Origin: SVTX01 sp045577415
Lineage (GTDB): Bacteria; Bacillota; Clostridia; Oscillospirales; CAG-272
Assembly (NCBI GenBank): GCA_045577415.1
Contig: JAZNII010000097.1
Coordinates: forward strand, 1-16,867
Direction: 5' to 3'
DNA length: 16,867 bases
Part shown: one piece after another, positions 6,319-14,258 of the stretch
How positions within the stretch are numbered: the first letter of the stretch is position 1
Layout of the letters: the number at the start of each line of letters is the position of its first letter
The notes under the pieces: generated by a model
Database searches by the model: none
What the model was told of the DNA's origin: nothing
The model's input: only the letters and a program-made list of their open reading frames with translations
Translations under genes and position numbers: made by a program

Positions 6319-6334
6319 TCACAATATATAGATT
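6319..6334. promoter_or_regulatory. NrdR box 2
   Basis: TCACAATATATAGATT matches 13 of 16 positions of the NrdR consensus, with the left half-site better than the right. Its centre is 32 bp from box 1, about three helical turns, which is the spacing typical of paired NrdR boxes. It touches the final base of nrdG. Confidence 0.72.
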
Positions 6335-7038
6335 TATACCCCTCTTAATTGTGCGTTTGGCACAAAAGGCAACAATATGTTCAAAAACTTTTCCATTTCG
6401 CTCTCATTAAAGGAATAAATTTCCTGTCCGATGATGTCCCCGGAGTCCTTGAATTGTTGCAAAAAGTATTTTTCCCTTCCCTTCAGCCATTCTCCGATCT
6501 TCTGGAAATCTTCCTCTGAATGGAACGGCTTTGCGACGGTTGTTCTGAACTCAAAATCGACCTTTCCTTCCATTAAAAAATTCTTGCTCTCTTCAATTTT
6601 AGAGAGATCGTAGCTTTCGGGCAGACCGCAGGTATAGGCGTATTTTTCGGGCGAATTCTTTATATCCATAGCGACGTAATCAACAAGACCGTCATTGACG
6701 AGCCTCTTTAGCAGATCGGGACGTGTACCGTTGGTATCAAGCTTGACCGAATAGTCAAGCTCCTTCACTTGTTTTATAAAATCATAAAGACCGCTCATAA
6801 GCGTAGGCTCGCCGCCCGTGATCGCGACTCCGTCAAGAACTCCTTGGCGTTTTTTCAGAAATGCAAGTATCTCGTCATTTCCGTACGTCTTCTGTTCATC
6901 AGATCTTAACACCAAGGACGCGTTATGGCAAAAAGGACAACGGAAGTTACAGCCCTTCGTAAAGAGTGTGCAGGCGACCTTGCCCGGATAATCAAGCAGC
7001 GTCAGCTTTTGAAGTCCTGCAAAAATATTTTCATTCAT
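6334..7038 (-). CDS. nrdG: Anaerobic ribonucleotide reductase activating protein (radical SAM)
   Basis: A 234-residue radical SAM activase that cleaves S-adenosylmethionine and places the glycyl radical on NrdD. The cluster motif CxxxCxxC is in CNFRCPFC near residues 30-37, preceded by the LLDYPGKVACTLF segment typical of the longer NrdG type. GGEPT near residue 77 is the SAM-binding motif and MDIKNS near 125 is also typical. It is longer than E. coli NrdG (154 residues), matching the longer clostridial and archaeal form. The start has a modest GAGG site upstream. It lies 34 bases after lexA with no terminator between them, so it is probably transcribed with lexA. nrdD follows but has its own promoter in the 206-base gap. 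Confidence 0.93.
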   Translation of the reverse strand: MNENIFAGLQKLTLLDYPGKVACTLFTKGCNFRCPFCHNASLVLRSDEQKTYGNDEILAFLKKRQGVLDGVAITGGEPTLMSGLYDFIKQVKELDYSVKLDTNGTRPDLLKRLVNDGLVDYVAMDIKNSPEKYAYTCGLPESYDLSKIEESKNFLMEGKVDFEFRTTVAKPFHSEEDFQKIGEWLKGREKYFLQQFKDSGDIIGQEIYSFNESEMEKFLNILLPFVPNAQLRGV

Positions 7039-7072
7039 TATATACTAACCCTCACAAATTCAAGCCGAACGA

Positions 7073-7669
7073 TCAGACATAGCTTCTTTGAATAGCGACT
7101 ACTTTACCAAGGATAAGCACCTCGTCCACGATTATGGGACTCATCGTGCTGTTTTCGGGCTGGAGACGGTAATGACCGTCCTCACGGAAAAATCTCTTGA
7201 CGGTCGCCTCGTTTTCAATAAGAGCAACAACTATCTCGCCGTTATCGGCATAGCAGGTCTTTTCAGCGATTATCATGTCGCCGTCGAGGATGCCGACCTC
7301 TATCATGCTCTCGCCCTTTACTTTAAGCGCAAACATTTCGTCAGAACCTGCGCGTCCGACGTAGCCGATATAGCCTTCAAAATTCTCCTCGGCAAGGATC
7401 GGTTGACCTGCGGTAACGGTTCCCAAAACGGGGACTGCGGTAACTGCGGGCATATCGTCGCTTGCGATGCTTATGGCGCGGCTCTTTCCATCCTCCTTGC
7501 GGATATATCCAAGCGTATCAAGACGGTTAAGATACATGTGGACTGTAGACGTGCTTTTGTATCCCAAATCGTTCATAATATCGCGAACGCTGGGGGCAAA
7601 ACCATTCTCTCTCACTGAGTGTACTATGTAATCGTATACCTTTTGTTCCTTTGCCTTAAGCTTTTCCAT
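7073..7669 (-). CDS. lexA: LexA SOS repressor
   Basis: A 198-residue LexA. An N-terminal winged helix-turn-helix (about residues 1-65, with PSVRDIMNDLGYKSTSTVH as the recognition region) is joined to an S24 self-cleaving domain. The cleavage site is Ala87-Gly88 in TVTAGQP, and the catalytic dyad is Ser121 in KGESM and Lys158 in ATVKRF. All residues needed for RecA-stimulated autocleavage are present. It is divergently oriented to pckG, and apparently transcribed into nrdG. No canonical Firmicutes SOS box (GAACN4GTTC) is seen upstream; a weaker palindrome sits at 7703-7714. Confidence 0.95.
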   Translation of the reverse strand: MEKLKAKEQKVYDYIVHSVRENGFAPSVRDIMNDLGYKSTSTVHMYLNRLDTLGYIRKEDGKSRAISIASDDMPAVTAVPVLGTVTAGQPILAEENFEGYIGYVGRAGSDEMFALKVKGESMIEVGILDGDMIIAEKTCYADNGEIVVALIENEATVKRFFREDGHYRLQPENSTMSPIIVDEVLILGKVVAIQRSYV

Positions 7670-7676
7670 GATATTT

Positions 7677-7871
7677 ACCTTTCTATATGCAAGTAAATTT
7701 TAGTACAAATGTATGTTTATTGTATTGTATCACATTTATTTCGTTTATAGTAAAACTAACAAAGAACAATTTGTGAACTTTTTTTGTCGAAAGGTAGCCG
7801 ATTTTAAAAAAGTATTTGTCTAAAAAGAAAATATTAACAATTTGAAACTTTTAAAAATATATATTGCAAAC
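7677..7871. other. AT-rich divergent spacer between lexA and pckG
   Basis: The lexA-pckG intergenic region is about 314 bases and very AT-rich. Its right end holds the pckG promoter and its left end must hold the lexA promoter, whose -10 is probably one of two overlapping TACAAT hexamers (minus strand, 7719-7729) with no good -35. No small gene, RNA gene or strong hairpin is apparent between them. Confidence 0.5.
7703..7714. promoter_or_regulatory. Weak palindrome upstream of lexA, possible operator
   Basis: GTACAAATGTAT contains TACA/TGTA arms around AA, and sits between lexA and TACAAT hexamers that could serve as its -10. It matches the Firmicutes LexA consensus GAACN4GTTC only partly. 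An autoregulatory site would be expected here, but this match is weak. Confidence 0.25.
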
Positions 7872-7899
7872 TTGCAAAAAATATAGTAAAATGTATAAT
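7864..7899 (+). promoter_or_regulatory. Promoter region of pckG
   Basis: TTGCAA (7872-7877), 16 bp, TATAAT (7894-7899) forms a good sigma-A promoter. A second overlapping pair, TTGCAA (7864-7869), 17 bp, TAAAAT (7887-7892), comes from a tandem copy of the -35. The leader to the ATG is about 78 bases. Confidence 0.7.
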
Positions 7900-7983
7900 G
7901 GCGGATAAAGGATATCTTTACAAAAAGCCTTTTTTCGACAACATTTGTAAAATATTTTGAAATATAAAAAAAGGAGAAAAACC

Positions 7984-9771
7984 ATGACACCTACCAACAA
8001 CAAGTATGTTCTTGATTGGATCAACGAAATGGCTGCTATGACTCAGCCTGACCAGATCGTTTGGATCGACGGCAGCGAGGAACAGGCAGAGGCTCTCAGA
8101 GCTGAAGCGTGTGCTTCCGGCGAGATCATAAAGCTCAATCAGGAAAAGCTTCCCGGCTGCTACCTCCACCGCACCGCTGTTAACGACGTTGCGCGCGTTG
8201 AGGGCAGAACCTTCATCTGTACCTCCAAGAAAGAGGATGCAGGAAACATCAATAACTGGATGGATCCCGCAGAGTGCAAAGAAAAGCTCTCCAAGCTCTA
8301 TTCAGGAAGCATGAAGGGTCGCACAATGTATGTTATCCCCTACTCCATGAGCGTTGTAGGCTCTCCCTTCGCAAAGTACGGCATCGAGCTTACCGACTCT
8401 ATCTACGTTGTTCTTAACATGCTCATCATGACTCGCGTAGGCTACGATGTTCTCGAGGCTCTCGGTGAGAGCGCGGACTACATCAAGGGTCTTCACGCTC
8501 GTGCTGACATTGACGAAGAGAACAGATATATCGTTCACTTCCCTGAGGAAAACACCATCTGGTCGGTTAACTCCGGTTATGGCGGAAACGTTCTTCTCGG
8601 TAAGAAGTGCTTCGCTCTCAGAATCGCTTCCTTCCTCGGACGTAAAGAGGGCTGGATGGCAGAGCATATGCTCATCCTCGGCGTTGAGTATCCTAACGGC
8701 GAGACCAAGTACGTTTGCGCAGCATTCCCATCCGCTTGCGGTAAGACCAACCTCGCTATGCTCATTCCCCCCGAGTTCTACTCTAAGCAGGGTTATAAGG
8801 TATGGTGCGTAGGTGACGATATTGCTTGGCTCAGAGTTGGTGAGGACGGCAGACTTTGGGCAGTTAACCCCGAGAACGGCTTCTTCGGTGTTGCTCCCGG
8901 TACTAACCTTAACTCCAACCCCAACGCTCTCTACACCACCATGAAGGACACCATCTTCACCAACGTAGTTCACAACACCGCTGAGAACACCGTTTGGTGG
9001 GAAGGTCTCGATAAGAATCCTCCCGCAGAGGCTATTGACTGGAAGGGTAATGTTTGGGATTATAAGAAGTTCGACAAGAAGGATAAGTCCACCTGTGGCG
9101 CACATCCTAACTCCAGATTTACCGCAAAGGCTATCAACTGTCCCTGCATCTCCAAGGAGTTTGCTAATCCCGCAGGCGTTCCCATCTCCGCTATCGTATT
9201 CGGCGGTAGACGTGCGAAGACCGCTCCTCTTGTTTACCAGTCAACCTCTTGGCAGAACGGCGCATTCGTTGGTTCTATCATGGCTTCCGAAACCACCGCT
9301 GCTGCGGCAGGCGCTGTCGGCGTAGTTCGTCGCGATCCTATGGCTATGAGACCCTTCGTAGGCTACGATATGGGTGACTACTGGGCACATTGGCTCAAGA
9401 TGGGTACCACTATTCCCAACGCTCCTAAGATTTTCCACGTTAACTGGTTCCGCACCGACGACGAAGGCAACTTCATCTGGCCCGGATTTGGTGACAACAT
9501 GAGAGTTCTTATGTGGATCCTTGACCGTTGCGAGGGTAAGGTAGACGCAGACATCACTCCCATCGGTTATATTCCCAAGGCTGAGGACATCTGCATCGAA
9601 GGACTTGAGGATGTTACTCTTGACACCATCAAGGAGCTTCTTACAGTTGATAAGGCTTCCTGGCTCGAGGACGTTGAGAACATTAAGGCGTTCTACGCTC
9701 AGGTAGGCGACAGAGTTCCGAATACTATGTACGACGAGCTTGCGGCTCTTGAAGCAAGACTTAAGGCTTAA
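7984..9771 (+). CDS. pckG: Phosphoenolpyruvate carboxykinase (GTP)
   Basis: A 595-residue GTP-type PEP carboxykinase (EC 4.1.1.32), interconverting oxaloacetate + GTP with PEP + CO2 + GDP. The P-loop FPSACGKTN (about 248-256) contains the reactive cysteine typical of the GTP family, and GDDIAW is the second metal/nucleotide motif. NPENGFFGVAPGTN and FGGRR are further family signatures. Length fits the GTP enzymes (about 600) rather than the ATP type (about 540). The frame opens at 7957, but AGGAG precedes the ATG at 7984-7986, so that start is chosen. Codon use looks biased toward a small set, suggesting high expression. It stands alone between its promoter and the hairpin at 9788-9823. In fermenters it can run toward oxaloacetate, conserving GTP; direction here is not determined by sequence. 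Confidence 0.96.
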   Translation: MTPTNNKYVLDWINEMAAMTQPDQIVWIDGSEEQAEALRAEACASGEIIKLNQEKLPGCYLHRTAVNDVARVEGRTFICTSKKEDAGNINNWMDPAECKEKLSKLYSGSMKGRTMYVIPYSMSVVGSPFAKYGIELTDSIYVVLNMLIMTRVGYDVLEALGESADYIKGLHARADIDEENRYIVHFPEENTIWSVNSGYGGNVLLGKKCFALRIASFLGRKEGWMAEHMLILGVEYPNGETKYVCAAFPSACGKTNLAMLIPPEFYSKQGYKVWCVGDDIAWLRVGEDGRLWAVNPENGFFGVAPGTNLNSNPNALYTTMKDTIFTNVVHNTAENTVWWEGLDKNPPAEAIDWKGNVWDYKKFDKKDKSTCGAHPNSRFTAKAINCPCISKEFANPAGVPISAIVFGGRRAKTAPLVYQSTSWQNGAFVGSIMASETTAAAAGAVGVVRRDPMAMRPFVGYDMGDYWAHWLKMGTTIPNAPKIFHVNWFRTDDEGNFIWPGFGDNMRVLMWILDRCEGKVDADITPIGYIPKAEDICIEGLEDVTLDTIKELLTVDKASWLEDVENIKAFYAQVGDRVPNTMYDELAALEARLKA

Positions 9772-9787
9772 TTTCAAATATTAACAC

Positions 9788-9823
9788 GAGGGTGAATTTT
9801 TCTTTCAAGAAGATTTCACCCTC
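9788..9823 (+). terminator. Imperfect hairpin ending pckG
   Basis: GAGGGTGAA (9788-9796) pairs with TTCACCCTC (9815-9823), with a further inner TTCTT/AAGAA pairing. It lies 16 bases after the pckG stop. The following sequence (TCTAAATTTC) is only weakly T-rich. Its outline resembles the hairpins at 2521-2566 and 3640-3700. Confidence 0.65.
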
Positions 9824-9826
9824 TCT

Positions 9827-10000
9827 AAATTTCAAAGCTGATTTGGAAACCGCAAGATGCTAATAAATATTTGTTTCTTTCTCTTTGTGATAATTGTTCT
9901 TATTGAGCCAGCCCCTTATTTTTGGTATCTTTGTAGATATTTTAACATATAAAAGATAAAAATTAACTTTTTTGATGCTTCAAAAACTCGTTATTGTTTA
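9827..10000. other. AT-rich spacer between pckG and rnf operon
   Basis: About 170 bases with no supported gene, RNA or clear hairpin. Short open stretches on the minus strand lack a start codon and ribosome binding site. The rnf promoter follows immediately. Confidence 0.5.
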
Positions 10001-10029
10001 TTGACTTTTTCACATTTATGTTGTATAAT
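10001..10029 (+). promoter_or_regulatory. Promoter of the rnf operon
   Basis: TTGACT (10001-10006), a 17-bp spacer and TATAAT (10024-10029): one mismatch to the sigma-A consensus in total. Predicted transcription start is about 10035-10037, giving a leader of about 110 bases before rnfC. Confidence 0.85.
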
Positions 10030-10034
10030 ACACT

Positions 10035-10112
10035 CATGAAATACTTGGAGATTTTAGTTTGCTATTTCATGTTTTGCGAGCATATCGGAAGGTGGCTCGC
10101 TTTTGCGTTTTT
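10035..10112 (+). promoter_or_regulatory. Structured rnf leader, possible attenuator
   Basis: Two hairpins fit in tandem. The first is a perfect 9-bp stem (10035-10043 with 10063-10071) starting at the predicted transcript 5' end. The second is a GC-rich 6-bp stem (GCGAGC 10076-10081 with GCTCGC 10095-10100) followed by TTTTGCGTTTTT, the layout of an intrinsic terminator. The loop of the second carries ATCGGAAGG, closely echoing ATCGGAAAGG at 10131-10140, which is the rnfC ribosome binding site region. It matches no riboswitch class I recognise. Confidence 0.45.
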
Positions 10113-10145
10113 AAGTGTATAGCTTACTAAATCGGAAAGGATATT

Positions 10146-11486
10146 ATGTTCGGTTTAAAGAAAATGGGCAATACCCATATTCCCCATTTTAAAAACACGG
10201 CAAACACAGAGTCGGTTATCATGCCAGACGCAAAGGAAGTGCTGTTGCCGCTTTCGCAGCATATCGGCGCACCTGCCGATCCCTTGGTTTCCGTGGGCGA
10301 CGAGGTAAAGATCGGTCAGAAAATTGCCGAGGCAAACGGTTACGTTTCGTCGCCGATATACGCTTCAATTTCGGGCAAGGTATCGAAGATCGAGGATTAT
10401 CTTCGATCCGACGGAAGGATAGTTCCCGCTATAAGAATAGTCAGCGACGGAACAATGACTAAATGCGAGGATATTGCCCCTCCCGAAATAAATGATCTTG
10501 ACGGTCTCATCTTAGCGGCGCGCAATTCTGGTCTGGTCGGTCTTGGCGGAGCAGGCTTCCCTGTTTCGGTCAAGCTCGACGCTTTGAAAAAAGGCACTAT
10601 AGATACCGTTATAATCAATGGTGCCGAATGTGAGCCGTATATTACCTGCGACACCCACACAATGCTCTATGACAGCGAATGGGTATGTAAGGGCATAAAG
10701 CTTTTACTGACATACGCAGAGTCGGTCAGTGAGATAATCATTGGTATTGAAAAAAACAAGCCCGAATGTATAAAAAAGATGTCTCAGATGTTTTCGGATA
10801 AGGAAAAGGTCAAAGTTGCCCGACTGCCCGACACCTATCCTCAGGGCGGCGAAAAGGTCATTATTTACAACACCACAAAAAGAGTGGTTCCCGAAGGCAA
10901 GCTCCCCGCCGACGTTGGCGTCATCGTTATGAACGTAACGACACTTGCACTGCTTTCGAAATACGTACATACAGGTGAGCCTCTTGTTTCAAGACGGGTG
11001 ACCGTGGACGGTTCTGCGATTGCAAGCCCTAAAAACGTGATCGCTCCTATCGGCGTATCCTTCCGTGAGTTGATCGAATTTACGGGCGGTTTTAAGGACG
11101 CTCCCGGCAAGGCACTTTACGGTGGACCTATGATGGGAATACCCGCCGCTTCACTTGACGAGCCAACTATCAAGACAACGGGCGGTATAACCGTATTTAA
11201 CGTGAAAGATTCTCTTCTGTCCGAGCCTACCGCCTGCATACATTGCGGAAGATGTGAGCGCTCCTGCCCCTTGAGACTGTCTCCCGTAACATTTGCCAAG
11301 GCGATCGAGACCGAAAACAAGGATGAAAGAATAGCTATTCTTCAGAAAAGCAAGATCATGCTTTGTATGGAATGCGGATGCTGCTCCTATTCCTGTCCCG
11401 CAAGCAGACCTCTGGTACAAAACAACAGGATCGGCAAAGCCGAACTTCGAAATCACTTGGCGCATCTTGCCAAATTAAAGAAATGA
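10146..11486 (+). CDS. rnfC: Rnf complex subunit RnfC (NADH-binding, Fe-S)
   Basis: A 446-residue peripheral subunit of the Rnf ferredoxin:NAD+ oxidoreductase, expected to carry the NAD(H)/FMN site on the cytoplasmic face. An N-terminal barrel-sandwich region (about 25-90) leads into the Rossmann-like domain with GLGGAGFP near residue 135, then an SLBB-type region. Two C-terminal 4Fe-4S sites follow: C364, C367, C370, C374 and C407, C410, C413, C417. The length is typical of the clostridial form, without the long repeat-rich C-terminal extension of proteobacterial RnfC. GGAAAGGAT precedes the ATG. First gene of rnfCDGEAB, 12 bases ahead of rnfD. Confidence 0.96.
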   Translation: MFGLKKMGNTHIPHFKNTANTESVIMPDAKEVLLPLSQHIGAPADPLVSVGDEVKIGQKIAEANGYVSSPIYASISGKVSKIEDYLRSDGRIVPAIRIVSDGTMTKCEDIAPPEINDLDGLILAARNSGLVGLGGAGFPVSVKLDALKKGTIDTVIINGAECEPYITCDTHTMLYDSEWVCKGIKLLLTYAESVSEIIIGIEKNKPECIKKMSQMFSDKEKVKVARLPDTYPQGGEKVIIYNTTKRVVPEGKLPADVGVIVMNVTTLALLSKYVHTGEPLVSRRVTVDGSAIASPKNVIAPIGVSFRELIEFTGGFKDAPGKALYGGPMMGIPAASLDEPTIKTTGGITVFNVKDSLLSEPTACIHCGRCERSCPLRLSPVTFAKAIETENKDERIAILQKSKIMLCMECGCCSYSCPASRPLVQNNRIGKAELRNHLAHLAKLKK

Positions 11487-11497
11487 GAGGTGTTGAA

Positions 11498-12445
11498 ATG
11501 AGTGATAAGTTAATAGTTTCCACCTCCCCCCATTTTCACGGTAAGACTACTACCGCGGGGATAATGCGTGACGTTATTATAGCGCTTACGCCTGCCTCGA
11601 TTGCGGCGGTCATCTTTTTCGGATGGAAGGCTCTCATTATTCTGAGTGTTTGCGTGGGATCTGCAGTTTTATCGGAGTTTCTTTTCAACATAATATGCAA
11701 GAAGAAGCAGACCGTAGGCGACCTCAGCGCCATAGTTACGGGAGTTTTGCTTGCTTTGAGCTTGCCGTCAAGCGCTAACGTATGGCAATGTATGGTCGGC
11801 TCCGTGTTTGCCATAGTCGCGGTTAAATGTCTCTTTGGTGGCTTGGGATGCAATTTTGCAAATCCCGCAGTTACCGCGAGAGTATTCTTGATAATCGCGT
11901 TCAGCAACTCGATTTCAGGCGGACTTCAAACACAATTCGCCTCATCCGAGCTTGTTTCGGGCGCAACTCCACTCCAGGTTATCGGAGGAAGCGATGGAAC
12001 GCTTCCCTCTCTCCTTGATATGCTCATAGGCAACCGTGGGGGCGCTATCGGTGAGACCTGCGCTATCGCGCTGATCTTAGGCTTTATTTATCTGCTTATC
12101 AGACGGGTCATTTCTTGGGAAACTCCCGTTGTATACGTCGGCGCGGTGTTTATTGCCTCTCTTATTTTCAAGCAGGATCTTACATTTGCCGCATATCAAG
12201 TCTTGGGCGGCGGATTGCTTCTCGGAGCTATTTTTATGGCGACCGATTACGTAACTACTCCCATAAACCGTATAGGAAAGATAATTTTTGCTCTTGGATG
12301 CGCCATTATTACCGTTCTGATACGATTCTTCGGCAATATGCCCGAGGGCGTTTCCTTCGCAATACTTATTATGAACATTCTTACACCTTATATTGAAAAA
12401 ATTGGTGTTCCAAAGCCGATAGGAGGTGTCAAGAATGAAAAGTAA
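11498..12445 (+). CDS. rnfD: Rnf complex membrane subunit RnfD
   Basis: A 315-residue polytopic membrane protein with covalently bound FMN, part of the ion-translocating core. About eight to ten hydrophobic segments are visible. GCNFANPAVTARVFL (about 117-131) is a conserved family block, and SGATPLQ holds the probable FMN-linking Thr157. The frame extends upstream into rnfC, but GAGAGGTG just before the ATG at 11498-11500 and the normal N terminus MSDKLIVSTSPH favour this start. The 3' end overlaps rnfG by 11 bases, suggesting translational coupling. Confidence 0.95.
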   Translation: MSDKLIVSTSPHFHGKTTTAGIMRDVIIALTPASIAAVIFFGWKALIILSVCVGSAVLSEFLFNIICKKKQTVGDLSAIVTGVLLALSLPSSANVWQCMVGSVFAIVAVKCLFGGLGCNFANPAVTARVFLIIAFSNSISGGLQTQFASSELVSGATPLQVIGGSDGTLPSLLDMLIGNRGGAIGETCAIALILGFIYLLIRRVISWETPVVYVGAVFIASLIFKQDLTFAAYQVLGGGLLLGAIFMATDYVTTPINRIGKIIFALGCAIITVLIRFFGNMPEGVSFAILIMNILTPYIEKIGVPKPIGGVKNEK

Positions 12446-12944
12446 GCTTTTCCCTGCAATCATTCTTGGTGTAATATGTCTCTCGGTCACTCTTATGCTT
12501 GCATCCGTTAATGCGCTGACCGAGGATGTCATCGCCGAGGCGCAGTACCAAAAGGAACAGCAGGATCTTCAGAAAATAATGCCTAACGGCAAAAATTTCG
12601 TTCCCATTACCGCTACCGATATACCCAAATCGATCACCAATGTCTACATTGAGGACGGCGGCGGATACGTGTTCCGCATCTCTACCAAGGGATACAACAC
12701 AGGTCTTGTGATCCTATGCGGAATTGACGCAAATGGCAATTTGACGGGAGTTAACAGTACTATTACAAACGAAACTCCGTCAAAGGAAAGCGGCATTGGC
12801 GATCTCTTTGACGGTATGACGATCGAAAACCAAAAAGAGATCATAGTTTCCGGCGCTACAAAGACCAGTAAGGCTTATTCGGACGCCGTTCGTGACGCCT
12901 TTGAGGCGTTTGAAAAACTGACCGCAAAGGAGGAATTGCAATGA
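12435..12944 (+). CDS. rnfG: Rnf complex subunit RnfG (FMN-binding)
   Basis: A 169-residue subunit with one N-terminal membrane anchor (about residues 5-27) and an extracytoplasmic FMN-binding domain. SGATKTS at 139-145 is the flavinylation motif, with Thr142 the likely attachment point; covalent attachment normally needs an ApbE-type transferase, not encoded here. A GTG at 12426 is in frame, but AGGAGGTG overlaps it and serves the ATG at 12435-12437. The gene overlaps rnfD by 11 bases and rnfE by 4 (ATGA). Confidence 0.94.
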   Translation: MKSKLFPAIILGVICLSVTLMLASVNALTEDVIAEAQYQKEQQDLQKIMPNGKNFVPITATDIPKSITNVYIEDGGGYVFRISTKGYNTGLVILCGIDANGNLTGVNSTITNETPSKESGIGDLFDGMTIENQKEIIVSGATKTSKAYSDAVRDAFEAFEKLTAKEELQ

Positions 12945-13648
12945 AAAACAAAAAATTAGCAATCTTTCTTCGTGGAATCATCGAGGAAAACCCCGTCCTG
13001 ATACTGGTACTCGGTACCTGCCCGACTCTCGCTACGACCGGCGACGTTATCTCTGCACTTTCGATGGGACTTGCGGCGACCTTTGTTCTGGTATGCTCAA
13101 ACGCCGCGATCTCGGCATTAAGAAAGATCATACCCGACAAGGTCAGAATTCCTTGCTACATTGTAATTATCGCAGGATTTGTTACGGTTCTCCAAATGCT
13201 TATGCAGGCTTATCTGCCGTCGATCTACGATATGCTCGGCGTTTATCTCGCACTTATCGTTGTAAACTGCATAATTCTTGGCAGAGCCGAGATGTTTGCC
13301 AGAAAAAACCCCGTCCTTGACAGCGTTTTTGACGGTCTCGGAATGGGAATCGGTTTTTTGGTTGCTCTCCTTGCAATAGCTACTATACGTGAGGTATTGG
13401 GTGCGGGAAGCTTTGCGGGTCTCGCTATTCCCTTTATGGAATACATAAAGATCCCGATACTGAATCAAGCTCCCGGCGGATATCTTGTGTTCGGTATAGT
13501 CATAGCTATAATGAACAAATTGAACGCAAAGAGGGGCGGAGTCAAGAAAAAGTCCTTCTCCTGCGAGGGATGTCCCACCGCGCATCTCTGTAATAAGACC
13601 GAGTGCGGCGGCGCCGAGAACACGAAAAAGGAGGATACTGCGAAATGA
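12941..13648 (+). CDS. rnfE: Rnf complex membrane subunit RnfE with Cys-rich tail
   Basis: A 235-residue polytopic membrane subunit, one of the paired RnfA/RnfE core proteins that together bind an intramembrane Fe-S centre. About six transmembrane segments are visible. GTCPTLA and VVNCIILGRAE hold the conserved cysteines of the two half-membrane repeats. After the last membrane segment a soluble tail of about 35 residues carries C208, C211, C217 and C222 (CxxC-x5-C-x4-C), absent from E. coli RsxE as I know it; this could bind a metal or cluster. Start and stop both overlap neighbours by ATGA, with AAAGGAGG inside the end of rnfG, so translation is tightly coupled. Confidence 0.95.
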   Translation: MKNKKLAIFLRGIIEENPVLILVLGTCPTLATTGDVISALSMGLAATFVLVCSNAAISALRKIIPDKVRIPCYIVIIAGFVTVLQMLMQAYLPSIYDMLGVYLALIVVNCIILGRAEMFARKNPVLDSVFDGLGMGIGFLVALLAIATIREVLGAGSFAGLAIPFMEYIKIPILNQAPGGYLVFGIVIAIMNKLNAKRGGVKKKSFSCEGCPTAHLCNKTECGGAENTKKEDTAK

Positions 13649-14244
13649 CGGAAGTAAAAGCATTGATCCTCATACTTATGGTCGGAGTCCTTATAAATAA
13701 CTACGTTCTGCAACAGTTTCTCGGAATATGTCCTTTCCTCGGCGTATCCAAAAAGCCTAACCAAGCGGTTGGAATGGGTGTTGCTGTCACCTTTGTTATG
13801 CTTGTATCAACCGCCGCAACCTGGCCTATCTATTACTTTATTCTTGAACCCAATGGTCTCTCTTATCTTCAGACCGTGGTGTTTATTTTGGTAATAGCAA
13901 CTCTTGTTCAGTTCGTTGAGATAATACTAAAGAAGTTTATTCCGTCGCTTTTCAAGGCGCTTGGCGTATATCTTCCTCTTATAACCACAAACTGTGCGGT
14001 TTTGGGCGTTGCGCTTAATAACATAACAGACGGTCACGACTTTATTCAGTCCATGGTCTCGTCTCTCGGCGTGGGTCTTGGATTTTTACTCGCGATGGTT
14101 CTCTTTGCGGGTGTTCGCTCAAAAATAGAAAACTGTCCCGCGCCCAAGGCCTTCAAGGGTCTCCCCACCACGCTGATCGCCGCGTCTATCGTAGCGATGT
14201 CATTCTTTGGCTTTGCAGGTGTGGTCGAGGGTATTCTCGGTTGA
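13645..14244 (+). CDS. rnfA: Rnf complex membrane subunit RnfA
   Basis: A 199-residue polytopic membrane protein homologous to RnfE, with about six transmembrane helices and inverted topology relative to it. LGICPFLGVSKK and TTNCAVLGVAL contain the paired cysteines that, with those of RnfE, coordinate the membrane cluster. The frame is open upstream to 13603, but GGAGG before the ATG at 13645-13647 and the family N terminus MTEVKALILIL set the start. It overlaps the rnfE stop by ATGA and is followed by rnfB after 14 bases. Confidence 0.95.
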   Translation: MTEVKALILILMVGVLINNYVLQQFLGICPFLGVSKKPNQAVGMGVAVTFVMLVSTAATWPIYYFILEPNGLSYLQTVVFILVIATLVQFVEIILKKFIPSLFKALGVYLPLITTNCAVLGVALNNITDGHDFIQSMVSSLGVGLGFLLAMVLFAGVRSKIENCPAPKAFKGLPTTLIAASIVAMSFFGFAGVVEGILG

Positions 14245-14258
14245 TAGGAGGGTAACGA

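Noticed and set aside
7670..7790. Canonical SOS box upstream of lexA
   Set aside because: No GAACN4GTTC site is present; GAACAATTTGTGAAC at 7764-7778 is not the required palindrome and the site at 7703-7714 is only a partial match.
8302..9105. 267-codon minus-strand open frame inside pckG
   Set aside because: Antisense shadow of a well-supported PEP carboxykinase gene.
9845..9990. Short minus-strand open stretch in the pckG-rnfC spacer
   Set aside because: No start codon or ribosome binding site, very AT-rich, and no recognisable protein family.
10035..10145. Known riboswitch (FMN, cobalamin, c-di-GMP) in the rnf leader
   Set aside because: None of the conserved cores I know for these classes is visible; only simple hairpins are.
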